This document shows positions 29,598 to 37,078 of a DNA stretch of 43,398 nt, one piece after another. The position numbers were made by a program, and so were the translations under genes. Numbering within the stretch: position 1 is the first letter of the stretch; each line of letters begins with the position of its first letter. The notes beneath the pieces were generated by a model. That model was not told the origin of the DNA, ran no database searches, and was given only the letters and a program-made list of their open reading frames with translations. Origin of the DNA: Candidatus Aphodousia gallistercoris (GTDB lineage: Bacteria > Pseudomonadota > Gammaproteobacteria > Burkholderiales > Burkholderiaceae_F); NCBI GenBank assembly GCA_018714185.1, contig DVNT01000057.1, forward strand, positions 1 to 43,398. The letters are read 5' to 3'.

Positions 29598-30473
29598 ATG
29601 CTCGGCGCTGTTCAAGTCAAAAAAGTCGCTGCTGTCCACGATCTTTCGGGCGTTGGCCGTGTCTCCCTGATGATGGTCATCCCCATCTTATCGACCATGG
29701 GCTTTGAAGTATGCCCGCTGCCGACGGCTATTTTGTCAAACCATACCCAATATCCGACGTTTTCCTTCCTGGATTTAACCGATGAAATGATCAAAATTGT
29801 CAAAGCTTGGAAAGAGCTTAATGCCAAATTTGATACCATTTACACGGGCTATTTGGGTTCATCGCGCCAAATCCATGTCGTCCAGGATTTCATCGCCGAC
29901 TTTCGTCAGAAAGATACCTTGGTTGTTGTTGACCCGGTTTTAGGGGATAACGGAAAGCTCTACGCCAATATGACTGATGAAATGGTCAAAGAAATGCATT
30001 CTTTGGCCGTACGAGCCGATGTTGTCACGCCTAATCTCACGGAGCTCTTTTATTTATTAGACCTGCCGTATAAAACTCAATGTACGGATGAGGAGATCAA
30101 AGACTATTTGAAACGGCTCTCGGACAAAGGACCGGAAATCAGCATTGTGACGGGCGTCCCGGTTTTGGGAGATACGAAAAAGACATCGGTCTATGCCTAT
30201 AGCCGCTTTAACGACCAGTATTGGAAAGTGACTTGTTCGTACTTGCCAGCGCATTATCCCGGCACGGGCGACGCTTTTGCGAGCGTTGTGACCGGAGCCC
30301 TGATGCAAGGCGACAGTTTGCCGCTTGCCTTGGATCGGGCGACGCAATTTATTTTGCAAGCGATTCGGGCAACCTTCGGCTATCGCTACGACAGTCGCGA
30401 AGGGATTTTGTTAGAGAAGGTTCTGCCTAACCTGAATCTGCCGATTCAAAGCTGCAGCTACGAATTGATCTAA
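29598..30473 (+). CDS. pdxY: pyridoxal/pyridoxamine kinase (PdxY-type)
   Basis: A 291-residue ribokinase-superfamily enzyme that phosphorylates pyridoxal or pyridoxamine in the B6 salvage pathway. Family features: V-H-D-L-S-G-V-G-R-V-S-L near the N-terminus, T-G-Y-L-G-S, V-V-D-P-V-L-G-D-N-G, T-P-N-L-T-E and the catalytic P-G-T-G-D-A-F-A loop. Length and order match PdxY. A GAGG ribosome-binding site precedes the ATG. The gene stands alone; whether pyridoxal or pyridoxamine is preferred cannot be told from these motifs. Confidence 0.9.
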   Translation: MLGAVQVKKVAAVHDLSGVGRVSLMMVIPILSTMGFEVCPLPTAILSNHTQYPTFSFLDLTDEMIKIVKAWKELNAKFDTIYTGYLGSSRQIHVVQDFIADFRQKDTLVVVDPVLGDNGKLYANMTDEMVKEMHSLAVRADVVTPNLTELFYLLDLPYKTQCTDEEIKDYLKRLSDKGPEISIVTGVPVLGDTKKTSVYAYSRFNDQYWKVTCSYLPAHYPGTGDAFASVVTGALMQGDSLPLALDRATQFILQAIRATFGYRYDSREGILLEKVLPNLNLPIQSCSYELI

Positions 30474-30498
30474 AGACAAAGGCGGTTTTCCCTTCGGG

Positions 30499-30750
30499 CT
30501 ATGCTTTCTCCAGCATTTTCCGAATCCAACGGGAGCCGCCTAATTGTTTGAGTTTCAAGGCCTCACGTTCGGTCAATCGAATACCGACATATTTTGTACG
30601 ATCTTCCCCTACCAAGGCTTTTCTTCCCGCGCCGACACGAGCCCCGCCCCACTGAGGCCGGCTCTCGCACGAGGCGTCCCCCTCTATGGGAGAGTTCTCC
30701 GGCACTTCACTCTTTGTGTTTTCCTTGGGTTGTTCATTTTGAAGATCCAT
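30499..30750 (-). CDS. small hypothetical protein with GGAR-GAGRK motif
   Basis: An 83-residue polar protein. The first 35 residues are low-complexity and acidic; then comes W-G-G-A-R-V-G-A-G-R-K, a motif common in small phage- and plasmid-linked proteins with ribbon-helix-helix-like DNA-binding regions, followed by Y-V-G-I-R-L-T-E-R-E-A-L-K-L-K-Q-L and a basic C-terminus. ATG at 30750 is preferred over the TTG at 30762 because GAG is spaced correctly. It is the last of three small minus-strand genes. A DNA-binding role is inference. Confidence 0.6.
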   Translation of the reverse strand: MDLQNEQPKENTKSEVPENSPIEGDASCESRPQWGGARVGAGRKALVGEDRTKYVGIRLTEREALKLKQLGGSRWIRKMLEKA

Positions 30751-30859
30751 TGCGTTTCTCAATTTCTATATTTGAATTATATTTAATATTTTTCAAAAAA
30801 TCAAATTTTTTTATTTCTCCCCTACCCGATCCATTTTTTAGTCTGAATTAATATTGATT

Positions 30860-31147
30860 TCAATAAACAACGCCCTTCCGATACGGGAGTTTTCTTAGAC
30901 TGCCATTCGCTTCATACCGAATTATTTCTTCAAAAATCGTGTAAAAAACATTCCTTGCTCGCTCCAGCGTGTTTTCTTCCCAATAGCATGTACCGCCAAC
31001 GGGAGGCGGAAAAGCATCCGTCAATAGAATTTCCCCGATAAACTCTCGGTTTCCATATGCCGTATAGCCTCGGTCTTTTTCCCAAGTAGCCTTGCACTCG
31101 ACTCCTTGGAAGATGCCTGTCACTTGAACTTTTGTTGCGTGAGTCAT
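30860..31147 (-). CDS. small hypothetical protein
   Basis: A 95-residue protein with no family I recognise. It is beta-rich by composition (V-Q-V-T-G-I-F-Q-G-V-E-C-K-A-T-W and G-E-I-L-L-T-D-A-F-P-P-P) with a mid-protein P-P-P-V-G-G and an amphipathic helix (L-E-R-A-R-N-V-F-Y-T-I-F-E-E-I-I-R-Y). No signal peptide. A good ribosome-binding site (AAAGGA) precedes the ATG, which supports a real gene. It lies 41 bases downstream of another small gene and 109 bases upstream of the GAGRK gene, all on the same strand. Confidence 0.6.
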   Translation of the reverse strand: MTHATKVQVTGIFQGVECKATWEKDRGYTAYGNREFIGEILLTDAFPPPVGGTCYWEENTLERARNVFYTIFEEIIRYEANGSLRKLPYRKGVVY

Positions 31148-31188
31148 AAAAAAATCCTTTGAAACGGAATTACGAGATTTCTTGAAAA

Positions 31189-31320
31189 TTATCGTTGGAT
31201 GATTTGCCTTGTTTCATCGTCTTCTTGCGACTCGGAGTCAAAGTCTCCATTAACTATTTTGTATAGCAAGCACGACAATAAAAATCGGATTGCTTCATTT
31301 TTCGTAGTGAAATTGAACAT
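31189..31320 (-). CDS. very small hypothetical protein (43 residues)
   Basis: An ATG at 31318-31320 preceded by GGTGGGGAAAAT (a clear ribosome-binding site) opens a 43-codon frame to a TAA at 31189-31191. The N-terminal half is a hydrophobic amphipathic stretch (A-I-R-F-L-L-S-C-L-L-Y-K-I-V), the C-terminal half is very acidic (D-F-D-S-E-S-Q-E-D-D-E). No family recognised. Same-strand placement 41 bases before the 95-residue gene suggests co-transcription. It could be a small regulator, antitoxin-like partner or a non-functional frame. Confidence 0.45.
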   Translation of the reverse strand: MFNFTTKNEAIRFLLSCLLYKIVNGDFDSESQEDDETRQIIQR

Positions 31321-31552
31321 ATTTTCCCCACCATTAAGGCGCTAGGCTTTGCCATTGGAATCCATTATCCGAACTCATGCTTCAAAATTTGAAAGATAAT
31401 CAAAGCAATCCGGTTAGATCCTTAACCGGCAGAGATTTCAAAGTCGTCGAAGAATGATTCAACGATACAATCCGGAAAATTTCTGCTACTAATCGGTACC
31501 GTAAACTCCGGCAGTTATTGCTTTTGCACGCCTCTGTCTAAAGAGAATAACA

Positions 31553-31587
31553 AAGTCCGGTCGTTCAAAGAGAAACAAACCGGACTT
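31553..31587 (-). terminator. possible terminator after the Tat-exported HD-like gene
   Basis: AAGTCCGG (31553-31560) and CCGGACTT (31580-31587) form an 8-bp perfect stem with a 19-base loop. On the minus strand the stem is followed by TGTTATT, a modest T tract. It lies 14 bases past the stop codon of the gene to its right. The stretch 31321-31552 holds no other feature I can support. Confidence 0.5.
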
Positions 31588-31600
31588 GACGCAAAGGGCT

Positions 31601-32704
31601 TTAGAGTTTGATCACACGAGCCACATCATTGGCAAAAGCCTTGGGTCCTTGGGAACTTAAAATACCGTACAAACGCATAGCCGTGAGATTAGACAAGACA
31701 TAGTTTCTAAAAGCGTTGAAGGTTGCTTCATCGCTAATGTTGTATTGTTCTTGCGCCAACTTTTTCAAGGCCTGCACGGACCATTGGCAAGCTGAAGACG
31801 ATATCACCCAGTCATGGTCAGCCAAGTGGACAACGTAACCTTCCATACGACGAGGCAATGGAAGAGTCTCTTGATTTGAGGCCAATAAACCTCGTTTCAC
31901 GGGATCAACACCGGCAATAATGCTTGCTGCCTTCAACCAACCGACGACAAGTGCTTCACCTTGCTTGGAAGAAGGATGCTCATGAGCGCAGGCTTGAGCC
32001 ACAACTAACGACGGTTTGACACCGCGTTTTATCGATTCAGCAATACTTAAAACATGATGTTCGCCTGTGCCCGCCAAAGTTTTTTCAACACGGCAAGATC
32101 GATCCTTTTCCCATTGGAAAACCCAAGGTTTATGCAAATCGTGCAAAATTTCTCCGCCCACAGCGTCATCCCAATCCAGTTCAAGATTATTGATTAGGCA
32201 ATAATTCTCATAAAGAGCCTGGGCAGAGACAACATTCAAAGCGGTGTGCGTAGCCAAACCGCCCGGATAAGCGTGGTGAGAACCGTAACCGGATCCCGGC
32301 GCACTCCAAAAAGGCTGAGGCGACTGCGTTTTATTTCGAATACGAGGAAAAACGGATTTTGCATCGGCCGCAATCAAATTTTCATTTTTTAAAGCGGATA
32401 AGATGGATGCCTCGTTTCCTTGAGCAATGGTAGGCGCCGGATTATCCAGGATGGACAAAATCAATTTACGTAAAGACGTGTCCTTGATTTTATTGGCCGC
32501 GCTCGCAATTGTTTTGTGGGCCGATTGCACTACGTCACTATTTTTTGCCATGTCCACCTCTGACATGGACAACACCTCTTTAATAGTGCGACAGGATTTA
32601 GGAGCGGCTGCCGCCGCTGCGATCGGCGTCATCGCGGCAGCGGCCACGGAAATTCCCAGTAAAGTACTTCCTTGGAGAAAATTTCGACGAGAAAATGTAC
32701 TCAT
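31601..32704 (-). CDS. Tat-exported HD-domain-like protein
   Basis: A 367-residue protein. The N-terminus S-R-R-N-F-L-Q-G followed by an Ala-rich hydrophobic segment is a near-consensus twin-arginine signal. The mature region carries histidine pairs spaced as in HD metal-dependent phosphohydrolases: H143-H144 with Y-P-G-G-L-A-T-H-T (H153), then I-L-H-D-L-H-K-P-W (H188, D189), G-E-H-H (216-217) and A-H-E-H-P (241, 243). The H-H-A-Y-x-G-G-L...H-T opening resembles YhaM-type HD proteins. HD domains are usually cytoplasmic, so Tat export of a folded metal enzyme is unusual. It follows the ABC permease gene after 105 bases that hold a nested hairpin. The family match is by eye. Confidence 0.6.
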   Translation of the reverse strand: MSTFSRRNFLQGSTLLGISVAAAAMTPIAAAAAAPKSCRTIKEVLSMSEVDMAKNSDVVQSAHKTIASAANKIKDTSLRKLILSILDNPAPTIAQGNEASILSALKNENLIAADAKSVFPRIRNKTQSPQPFWSAPGSGYGSHHAYPGGLATHTALNVVSAQALYENYCLINNLELDWDDAVGGEILHDLHKPWVFQWEKDRSCRVEKTLAGTGEHHVLSIAESIKRGVKPSLVVAQACAHEHPSSKQGEALVVGWLKAASIIAGVDPVKRGLLASNQETLPLPRRMEGYVVHLADHDWVISSSACQWSVQALKKLAQEQYNISDEATFNAFRNYVLSNLTAMRLYGILSSQGPKAFANDVARVIKL

Positions 32705-32715
32705 AATGTCCTCAA

Positions 32716-32757
32716 CACAATAACGAGAAAGGTTGCCTGATCGGCAACCCTATTGTG
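32716..32757 (-). terminator. nested hairpin between the ABC permease and the HD-like gene
   Basis: Inner stem GGTTGCC (32731-32737) / GGCAACC (32743-32749) with a 5-base loop; outer arms CACAATA (32716-32722) / TATTGTG (32751-32757). Reading leftward, the inner stem is followed by TTTCTCGTT. It may end the upstream operon or act as an attenuator 12 bases before the HD-like gene. Confidence 0.55.
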
Positions 32758-32809
32758 CAAGAACCAGATTTCCGTACGGTAACTGTTACATAAAGTTTTG
32801 ATGACAGCT

Positions 32810-34027
32810 TCACCGCAATTGCAAAAGCCCGACCTTAACGGCGGGGAAAATGGCAAAAATCGCTCCCAACCCTAAAGTCCAAAGTGCAATCTGCGCCTCT
32901 TGCCACCCCACGGACGGACTCATGGCGATCCCTGTATCATTGCCGATAACACCGGCAGCGATACTCGATAGTCCGTAGCCGCCCAACATACCGAAAATAA
33001 TTCCCGAAACGACAACTGACATAATCAAAAGCCAGACCACCTGTACCACGTACTTTCTAGGAGCGCCCATGGTTCGAAGTTGCAGTAACTGCGGCTTTCT
33101 CAATTCACTCAAAATAAATCCCGTGATCAGTACCGCCAAAAGAGAAATCAAAACCGAACTGGCGCCAAACCATTCAAAAGCCACCATCGCGGAGTCCAGT
33201 GTTGCATAGAGTTCAACCAAAACCTCTCCGGTAAAAATCGCCATTAAATTAATCGACCGGCCCGTTTGATCTTTAGCGGATGCACTCGAGAGCGCTTGGC
33301 GAATTTTATAAGCATCGGAAATGGAAACCGGTTTAACCGCGATAGCCGAAAACCCCGGCAATTGATCAAATTGAGAATTTTTCAACCAAAGTTCAAGCTC
33401 GGCGGGATCCGTGTGCCCGCCTTTTTCATGCATTGCCCAAATCGATTCTATCGGCACTAATACCGACCGATCCCAAGGTGTACCCGTTTCTGGCAAAATG
33501 CCCACCACTTCAAAACCGTTTTCATGCTGATGACCGATGCCGGCAATTCTTCCGTGATGAGGATAAACGACTTCTCCAATTTTAAGCCCTGAACGAATAC
33601 CTACGACCGCCTCGTGCCGGTTATTGAACACCCGCCCCTCTTTCATCGTTCTTGTTTGCCCCAACGTGACAAAAGAACGCGTTGTTCCTACCAGCGGATT
33701 TTCACCCACTCGGTCTCCGAATGCCAATGGCGCGCACCACTTCACTGCCTTTTTGCCGTTTAAAAGCTTCATCGCCGAAGCCGGCGTAAGCGAAATCATC
33801 TCCTCTCTCAAGTAAACCGTCGAAAGCAGCAAGGAAGTGCGACTGCCCTTGGCTCCGACTAAAATATCAAACTGCTCTGCTGCTTTGGCACTGGATGATT
33901 TAATCATTCTCTCGGTTTGGCCGATCGCCATCGCAATGGACAAGGCCAGAGCCAAAATAAAGGCTAGCGAAACCAGTATTTTCGAAGATTGTCGAAATTC
34001 ATTTTTCAAAAACAGCAACACATTCAT
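32810..34027 (-). CDS. FtsX-like ABC transporter permease (MacB/LolE type)
   Basis: A 405-residue inner-membrane protein. One helix lies near residues 15-37 (L-V-S-L-A-F-I-L-A-L-A-L-S-I-A-M), then a periplasmic domain of about 240 residues starting with the conserved F-D-I-L-V-G-A-K-G-S-R-T-S-L-L-L-S, and three helices fill residues 280-400. This is the four-helix FtsX layout of type VII ABC systems, which move or release substrates by mechanotransmission instead of transport through a channel. Its ATG overlaps the stop codon of the ATPase gene by four bases. The set resembles the Zur-regulated PA4064-PA4066 group of Pseudomonas (from memory), suggesting a metal-linked role. Confidence 0.82.
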   Translation of the reverse strand: MNVLLFLKNEFRQSSKILVSLAFILALALSIAMAIGQTERMIKSSSAKAAEQFDILVGAKGSRTSLLLSTVYLREEMISLTPASAMKLLNGKKAVKWCAPLAFGDRVGENPLVGTTRSFVTLGQTRTMKEGRVFNNRHEAVVGIRSGLKIGEVVYPHHGRIAGIGHQHENGFEVVGILPETGTPWDRSVLVPIESIWAMHEKGGHTDPAELELWLKNSQFDQLPGFSAIAVKPVSISDAYKIRQALSSASAKDQTGRSINLMAIFTGEVLVELYATLDSAMVAFEWFGASSVLISLLAVLITGFILSELRKPQLLQLRTMGAPRKYVVQVVWLLIMSVVVSGIIFGMLGGYGLSSIAAGVIGNDTGIAMSPSVGWQEAQIALWTLGLGAIFAIFPAVKVGLLQLR

Positions 34028-34710
34028 AGTCCGTCCCCTCGAATCGTTCCGTTTTCAATCGTTAAAACACGTTCAAAACGGTTTAACATTTGACAATCAT
34101 GTGTCACCACCAATAGTGTCGCTTTTAGATCGGCGGCAGCTTGCGTTAACGCATCCATCACCTGCAAAGCATTGTGATAATCAAGACTGGCCGTCGGTTC
34201 ATCGGCCAAAATAACTTTGGGAGAGGTCATCAAAACGCGCACCAGCGCCGTTCGCTGCATCTCCCCCCTCGATAATAATGAGGCTTGGGTTTGAGCCGGA
34301 ACGCCGTATGTATCAAGCAGTTCGATGGCACGCTTTCGGTCTTTCGCGCTGATCCGCCCCCTAAAAGTCAGTGGCAACAAAACGTTTTCCAATGCACTCA
34401 AAGCGCCGAATAGACGAAAATCTTGAAATAAAAAACCGCAATACCTTCCTCTCCAATCATCCCGTTCTGCATCGCCTAATTGACTTAAAACAACCTCGCC
34501 CCAAGAAACGCTACCGGATTGAGGCGTGACAATCCCGCTGATTAATTTCAAAAATGTGGATTTCCCGCTACCGGAAGTTCCTTTTAAACCGACAAACTCT
34601 CCGGAAGCAATTTTCAAACGTTCGAGATTTAAAATCGTTCTAAACGACGCTCCGTCCCGAACCCTGTACTGTAAACCGAGCACCGTCAAATCCAATGCGT
34701 CATCCGTCAT
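34024..34710 (-). CDS. ABC transporter ATP-binding protein (LolD/MacB type)
   Basis: A 228-residue ATPase that pairs with the FtsX-like permease. Walker A is G-T-S-G-S-G-K-S-T near residue 40, the signature is L-L-S-R-G-E-M-Q-R, Walker B is V-I-L-A-D-E-P-T-A-S-L-D and the switch histidine is in V-T-H-D. The signature has Arg where most members have Gly (LSGGE), a modest deviation. ATG overlaps the preceding stop codon by four bases (ATGA), as does its own end with the permease start, so three genes are translationally coupled. Confidence 0.9.
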   Translation of the reverse strand: MTDDALDLTVLGLQYRVRDGASFRTILNLERLKIASGEFVGLKGTSGSGKSTFLKLISGIVTPQSGSVSWGEVVLSQLGDAERDDWRGRYCGFLFQDFRLFGALSALENVLLPLTFRGRISAKDRKRAIELLDTYGVPAQTQASLLSRGEMQRTALVRVLMTSPKVILADEPTASLDYHNALQVMDALTQAAADLKATLLVVTHDCQMLNRFERVLTIENGTIRGDGL

Positions 34711-35153
34711 TTCATAACCTCAAAGGTGGCATCGACTAAACGCACCAAGCTGACAAATCCCGTTTCAGGGTCTGTTTTGCTTCCCAATTGCATTTTTCCC
34801 TTCACGACAATCGGCCGATTGGCTTGAACGAACGGTTGTTTCTTACTGAGATAAACAACAATGATGTTGTCGGGCCAATCTTGATCGCTATTGCAAAACG
34901 GACAAAGGCTCACGGGTTCGCGCGTCATGACTAAAAAGTCCGCTTCAGGTTTTAAAGGCGGAGCCATGAAGCCTTGCACGGAGACGATCTTATCGGCAAG
35001 CGACTTTAATTTGGCACTAAACTGCAATCCTAAAATCGGATTGCCCTCATACATTTCATCGAACCCGATTGACATCACCGGGGAAGCCTTAACCGCCTCA
35101 GTCAAAGGCAGGAGAAAAAACAATGAGCCGAGAAAAAAAGCGCGTCTTTTCAT
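34707..35153 (-). CDS. periplasmic DUF3299-like protein
   Basis: A 148-residue exported protein with a signal peptide (K-R-R-A-F-F-L-G-S-L-F-F-L-L-P-L-T-E-A-V-K-A). The mature part has V-Q-G-F-M-A-P-P, P-V-S-L-C-P-F-C-N-S-D-Q and I-V-V-K-G-K-M-Q-L-G, matching the order in DUF3299 proteins (a G-F-M-x-P strand, a cysteine-containing turn, and a G-x-L strand). The C-P-F-C could bind a metal or be redox active. DUF3299 genes are linked to LolD/FtsX-type ABC genes in Zur regulons, and that link is seen here. ATG at 35153 has CGGAG six bases upstream; the ATG at 35174 lies inside a hairpin and is rejected. Confidence 0.68.
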   Translation of the reverse strand: MKRRAFFLGSLFFLLPLTEAVKASPVMSIGFDEMYEGNPILGLQFSAKLKSLADKIVSVQGFMAPPLKPEADFLVMTREPVSLCPFCNSDQDWPDNIIVVYLSKKQPFVQANRPIVVKGKMQLGSKTDPETGFVSLVRLVDATFEVMK

Positions 35154-35170
35154 GAATACTCCGATAGCTG

Positions 35171-35205
35171 ACATGCCGACGACTAAGCAATAATCGTCGG
35201 CATGT
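35171..35205 (-). other. 12-bp intercistronic hairpin between phoA and the DUF3299-like gene
   Basis: ACATGCCGACGA (35171-35182) and TCGTCGGCATGT (35194-35205) form a perfect 12-bp stem with an 11-base loop. No T tract follows on the minus strand. Placed in the 79 bases between phoA and the next gene, it fits an mRNA-stabilising or processing element that lets phoA be expressed above the downstream transporter. Confidence 0.8.
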
Positions 35206-35232
35206 GCATTCAGGTTAATGTGAAGCGAAGCG

Positions 35233-36966
35233 TTAACGACCCAAAGCAAGGGCTTCGGCCATCACGCGGAAGATTTCGGTGGAATTCATGAATCCATGAA
35301 TTTGATCCGCGTTGGGACCGCGAGCCGTTACGACCAAGTCATCGACCGTGTGAACGCCTTGGCTTTCGTTGCGCGGCAAGTTGCCCTCGACGAAATGGGC
35401 ACTGGGCATGTCTTTATATTGGGCATTGGCCACATATTGACCCTTTTCGTTTTGAACAGCGGGGTTAAAGGTCGCGTCAGGGAAAGAGCGGTACGTTTCG
35501 TAGTAATCCGGATGGGCGCCGAAGAACACGGCCAAACGTTTGCTCGGGTTAAAGTCGTCCGGGAAACCGTCTTTGTCCTTGTCTTCGTAATTGGGATAAC
35601 CCGCGTTGGCATAAACACCCACCTTTTCGCGCCAATCATTGCCCGGCTTGTTGTCATCAACGGTACCGGCCACCGAGATCGAGTGCGTGTGGTCGCCGGT
35701 GACGATCAAGAGTGTGTCAGGATGCTCGTCACAGTACTTTTGAGCCGCTTCGACGACTTTATCGAAGGCGATCGTATCGCCAACGGAACGAGCCCAGTCC
35801 AACGGATGGGAGTACTTGTCCACTAGGCCGGCTTCCAACATAAGAAAGAAACCGTCCTTATTTTTTTCCAGTACTTTCACAGCGGCATGGAAGGAATCGG
35901 TCAAATCAGGCTGGTTCGGGAACTTCTTAACCGTATTGCCTTTCCATTGGTGACGGTCAATCCAACCGTCCATGTTTCCGGTGTGGAAAAGACCGAGCAG
36001 TTTGTCACTGCCAGCGGCTTTATCAACCAAAGCGGTGCGATCCGTTACAAGCGTATAACCGGCTTGAGTGAATTTTTCAATGTAGTTGATATCGTCTTTG
36101 CGCTTGGATCCGGGGGTGGATTGAGGTAAGAAATAGGCCGAACCGCCGCCCAAAATCACCTCGGGTTGAACGTTGTAGAACATTCCGACGATATCGGCCT
36201 TATCAGAACGCTTGCGGGTATGGGCCACCACGGAAGCCGGCGTGGCATCTTCAATTTCGGCATCGCTGACAACGCCCACAGCCATCTTGGTCTTACGGCG
36301 AATAAGCTCGGCAATCGTTTCTTGTTTCGGATCGTCCTGGCTGGCCTTGGTGCGGTCGGCGTACACCCCTAAAGCATTGACGCTGGATTTGTGGCCGGTC
36401 ATATAAGCCGAGGCCGTATTGGCGCTATCGGCAGCGATTGTATCAACCGAGCTCGTGCCCAACAAAGCCATATGCGGCATGTTGTCCATGGCCAAGGGCG
36501 CGTTATACATTCCATTGGTTACCCCCTTGGACAAGATTCGCGCGGCGGTACGGTGTCCTACCGACAAACCGTCGGCCAACAACAAGATCACATTTTTGGC
36601 CTTGGGTTTATCAGCGGTGGTATAGACATCCCACTTCACCGTCTTAGTGCCGTTCGCAGCCTTTACGGTCACCGTGTATTGGCCCGGATTTTTAATTTCC
36701 GTTCCGCGAATAAACAAGGCAGAGGCATTCACGCCTTCTTCTTTTTCCAACCAAACCTCTTTGCCGGAGAGTGTCTGATTGAAGTTCTTGCCATTGATTT
36801 CAATCGTCACTTTATCGAGTGCGGTTACATCGTCGAGCTCGACTTTAAAGTCAAAACGCGCGTTTGTCATGAAACGCGCGTGATCGACCGGATAAATTTC
36901 AATGGCTTGAGCGCTCATTGCGGCGAAGGCACAGGCAATGGATGCCACAATCTTTTTAGAGTTCAT
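35233..36966 (-). CDS. phoA: alkaline phosphatase
   Basis: A 577-residue periplasmic phosphomonoesterase. Signal peptide (K-I-V-A-S-I-A-C-A-F-A-A-M-S-A-Q-A) is followed by an Ig-like N-terminal domain of about 100 residues, then the phosphatase fold. Metal and catalytic residues are visible: L-L-A-D-G (D132), nucleophile Ser181 in A-A-D-S-A-N-T-A-S-A, E-A-G-L-V-D-K-Y-S-H, and T-G-D-H-T-H-S. The Ig-like extension makes it longer than E. coli PhoA (471 residues). ATG at 36966 has AAAGGA upstream and starts the signal peptide; a longer frame is not supported. It leads the operon with the DUF3299-like and ABC genes. A possible PhoB site and a perfect inverted repeat lie upstream. Confidence 0.92.
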   Translation of the reverse strand: MNSKKIVASIACAFAAMSAQAIEIYPVDHARFMTNARFDFKVELDDVTALDKVTIEINGKNFNQTLSGKEVWLEKEEGVNASALFIRGTEIKNPGQYTVTVKAANGTKTVKWDVYTTADKPKAKNVILLLADGLSVGHRTAARILSKGVTNGMYNAPLAMDNMPHMALLGTSSVDTIAADSANTASAYMTGHKSSVNALGVYADRTKASQDDPKQETIAELIRRKTKMAVGVVSDAEIEDATPASVVAHTRKRSDKADIVGMFYNVQPEVILGGGSAYFLPQSTPGSKRKDDINYIEKFTQAGYTLVTDRTALVDKAAGSDKLLGLFHTGNMDGWIDRHQWKGNTVKKFPNQPDLTDSFHAAVKVLEKNKDGFFLMLEAGLVDKYSHPLDWARSVGDTIAFDKVVEAAQKYCDEHPDTLLIVTGDHTHSISVAGTVDDNKPGNDWREKVGVYANAGYPNYEDKDKDGFPDDFNPSKRLAVFFGAHPDYYETYRSFPDATFNPAVQNEKGQYVANAQYKDMPSAHFVEGNLPRNESQGVHTVDDLVVTARGPNADQIHGFMNSTEIFRVMAEALALGR

Positions 36967-36987
36967 CGTCGGGTCCTTTATAAAAAG

Positions 36988-37007
36988 AATTTCACTGGCG
37001 TGAAATT
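36988..37007. promoter_or_regulatory. perfect 8-bp inverted repeat in the phoA leader
   Basis: AATTTCAC-TGGC-GTGAAATT lies 22-41 bases upstream of the phoA start codon, downstream of the likely -10 element. It can be an operator for a dimeric repressor or a leader hairpin. It does not match the gammaproteobacterial Zur pattern that I know. Confidence 0.55.
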
Positions 37008-37022
37008 GGATGAATTGCCGCC

Positions 37023-37078
37023 AGTATAGAAACCGAGTGTGAGCTTTCAATTACAGGTTGTTCTCATTTAGATGACAA
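37023..37078 (-). promoter_or_regulatory. candidate phoA promoter with PhoB-like repeats
   Basis: On the minus strand, TTGTCAT (37078-37072) and CTGTAAT (37056-37050) resemble PhoB half-sites (CTGTCAT) and lie 22 bases apart, that is, two 11-base units with a poorly matching middle unit. TATACT (37028-37023) follows at a distance suited to a -10 element. PhoB control of alkaline phosphatase would be expected; the match is incomplete. Confidence 0.4.

Noticed and set aside
26477-31320. A complete restriction-modification, CRISPR-Cas or known multi-gene defence system
   Set aside because: No methyltransferase, cas gene, repeat array or known partner set is present; only single nuclease-like and ATPase-like genes.
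35296-37029. Long plus-strand frames (176 and 212 codons) opposite phoA
   Set aside because: They mirror the codon structure of the phosphatase gene; composition is His/Arg/Gly-rich without motifs, as expected for shadow frames.
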